Source: Pomphorhynchus laevis (lineage: Eukaryota > Acanthocephala > Palaeacanthocephala > Echinorhynchida > Pomphorhynchidae). Taken from it: a stretch of DNA of 64,000 nt. A program made the translations under genes and the position numbers. The DNA lies in NCBI GenBank assembly GCA_012934845.2, contig WNNJ02001284.1, positions 1 to 64,000 of the forward strand, read 5' to 3'. Under the pieces are notes generated by a model, which had not been told where the DNA came from, made no database searches, and saw only the letters and a program-made list of their open reading frames with translations. This document shows, in pieces, positions 63,540-64,000 of this stretch (position 1 is its first letter; each line of letters starts with the position of its first letter).

Positions 63540-64000
63540 TGACTGACTTATCCGATCAAAATACTTAAAAAACATATGAAATATGACTGCTTCGATTACA
63601 ACTATATCTAGTGTAGACATTAGTTATCTATCATTACCAATGTTAGATCATTATTATCTATCATTTTCTATGGAATTTACAAAATTATTATCATATGTCA
63701 AAGGAATAGCCACACCAAGCTGAACTATATGGGAGCTTTATTGAACAATCTATAACATGTAAAGCTGTTAAAGCAAAGTAATAAGTTATTAGTAATTACA
63801 GGGCATTCTCCCCGACGAGATAGTCTTTGAGATATACTGGACGGTTTCGTTTCCTCCCACTTTTTCGAGTTCCTGGACAAGTAGGCTCTTCTCCTCGTAC
63901 CATGGAATCGTTAGGGGACGAGTATTCCTCGTTTGTTTCAGACGTCCTCATATGGTCATACGTTACATCTTGGGATCGTTGTTGCTTATCCAGTTTGCTT
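63540..64000 (-). mobile_element. LTR retrotransposon 3' end (probably Ty3/gypsy-like), running off the window
   Basis: On the minus strand the window edge opens inside a pol C-terminus. A basic tail with GRKRNRPVYLKDYLVGENAL ends near 63800. That RxRRxPxYLxDY wording is the usual end of Ty3/gypsy integrase proteins. An LTR-like block of about 200 bp follows (63540-63750), shared with the solo LTR at 62132-62364. Only the 3' end is visible, so whether the element is whole cannot be said. Confidence 0.65.

Overview
This window is almost wall-to-wall retrotransposon sequence from an AT-rich eukaryotic genome, most likely an invertebrate animal. The grounds are several LINE groups (CR1/L2-like and restriction-like-endonuclease types), two kinds of Penelope-like element, Ty3/gypsy remnants, and one host-like gene for a CRP/MLP-type LIM protein. 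I cannot name the species. I see no tRNA, rRNA, CRISPR or bacterial-type operon.

Region 1 (1-26.5 kb) is dominated by one LINE family. Its protein runs: Cys-rich N-terminus (MPRG/MPKG start), reverse transcriptase (RT) with [YF]ADD, a CxCG...H...C zinc knuckle, and a PD-(D/E)xK-like restriction-like endonuclease (RLE). Elements 1-5 lie head to tail on the + strand (2-9345). Element 6 (9419-12442, minus) and element 8 (21066-24020, minus) have uninterrupted full-length ORFs of 1007 and 984 codons. Element 7 (13068-15158, +) and element 9 (24060-26439, minus) are 5'-truncated. Between them (15.3-20.9 kb) sit two inverted, nearly identical copies of a CR1/Jockey-like LINE (LINE C) and shorter LINE pieces.

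Region 2 (26.5-41 kb) holds APE-type LINEs. LINE B (26836-30989, minus) has an ORF1 and an endonuclease/RT ORF2 that overlap by 37 nt. LINE F (31022-32998, minus), LINE B' (33000-36165, +) and LINE D (36523-39935, +) follow. A broken Ty3/gypsy pol remnant lies inside LINE D between direct repeats.

Region 3 (41-51.7 kb) is an array of 5'-truncated Penelope-like fragments carrying a C-terminal GIY-YIG domain, in alternating head-to-head and tail-to-tail order. A different Penelope-like element, with GIY-YIG before the RT (Naiad-type permuted order), is inserted in the array. A minisatellite-bearing LINE B' 3' end is inserted elsewhere in it with a 7-bp target-site duplication (TSD).

Region 4 (51.7-64 kb) starts with the LIM gene. 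The rest is one LINE D copy broken by nested insertions. An RLE element (53920-58914) lies in its ORF1 with a 13-bp TSD and itself carries a LINE B copy with a 7-bp TSD. Another LINE B copy, containing a third inverted LINE B, lies after the endonuclease. A solo LTR lies in the RT. The right edge holds the 3' end of an LTR element on the minus strand.

The most informative signals are the two intact RLE ORFs with a conserved 3' hairpin, the covarying LINE B 3' hairpin, the permuted Penelope-like element with a structured, possibly ribozyme-bearing terminal region, and several foldback palindromes at copy junctions.
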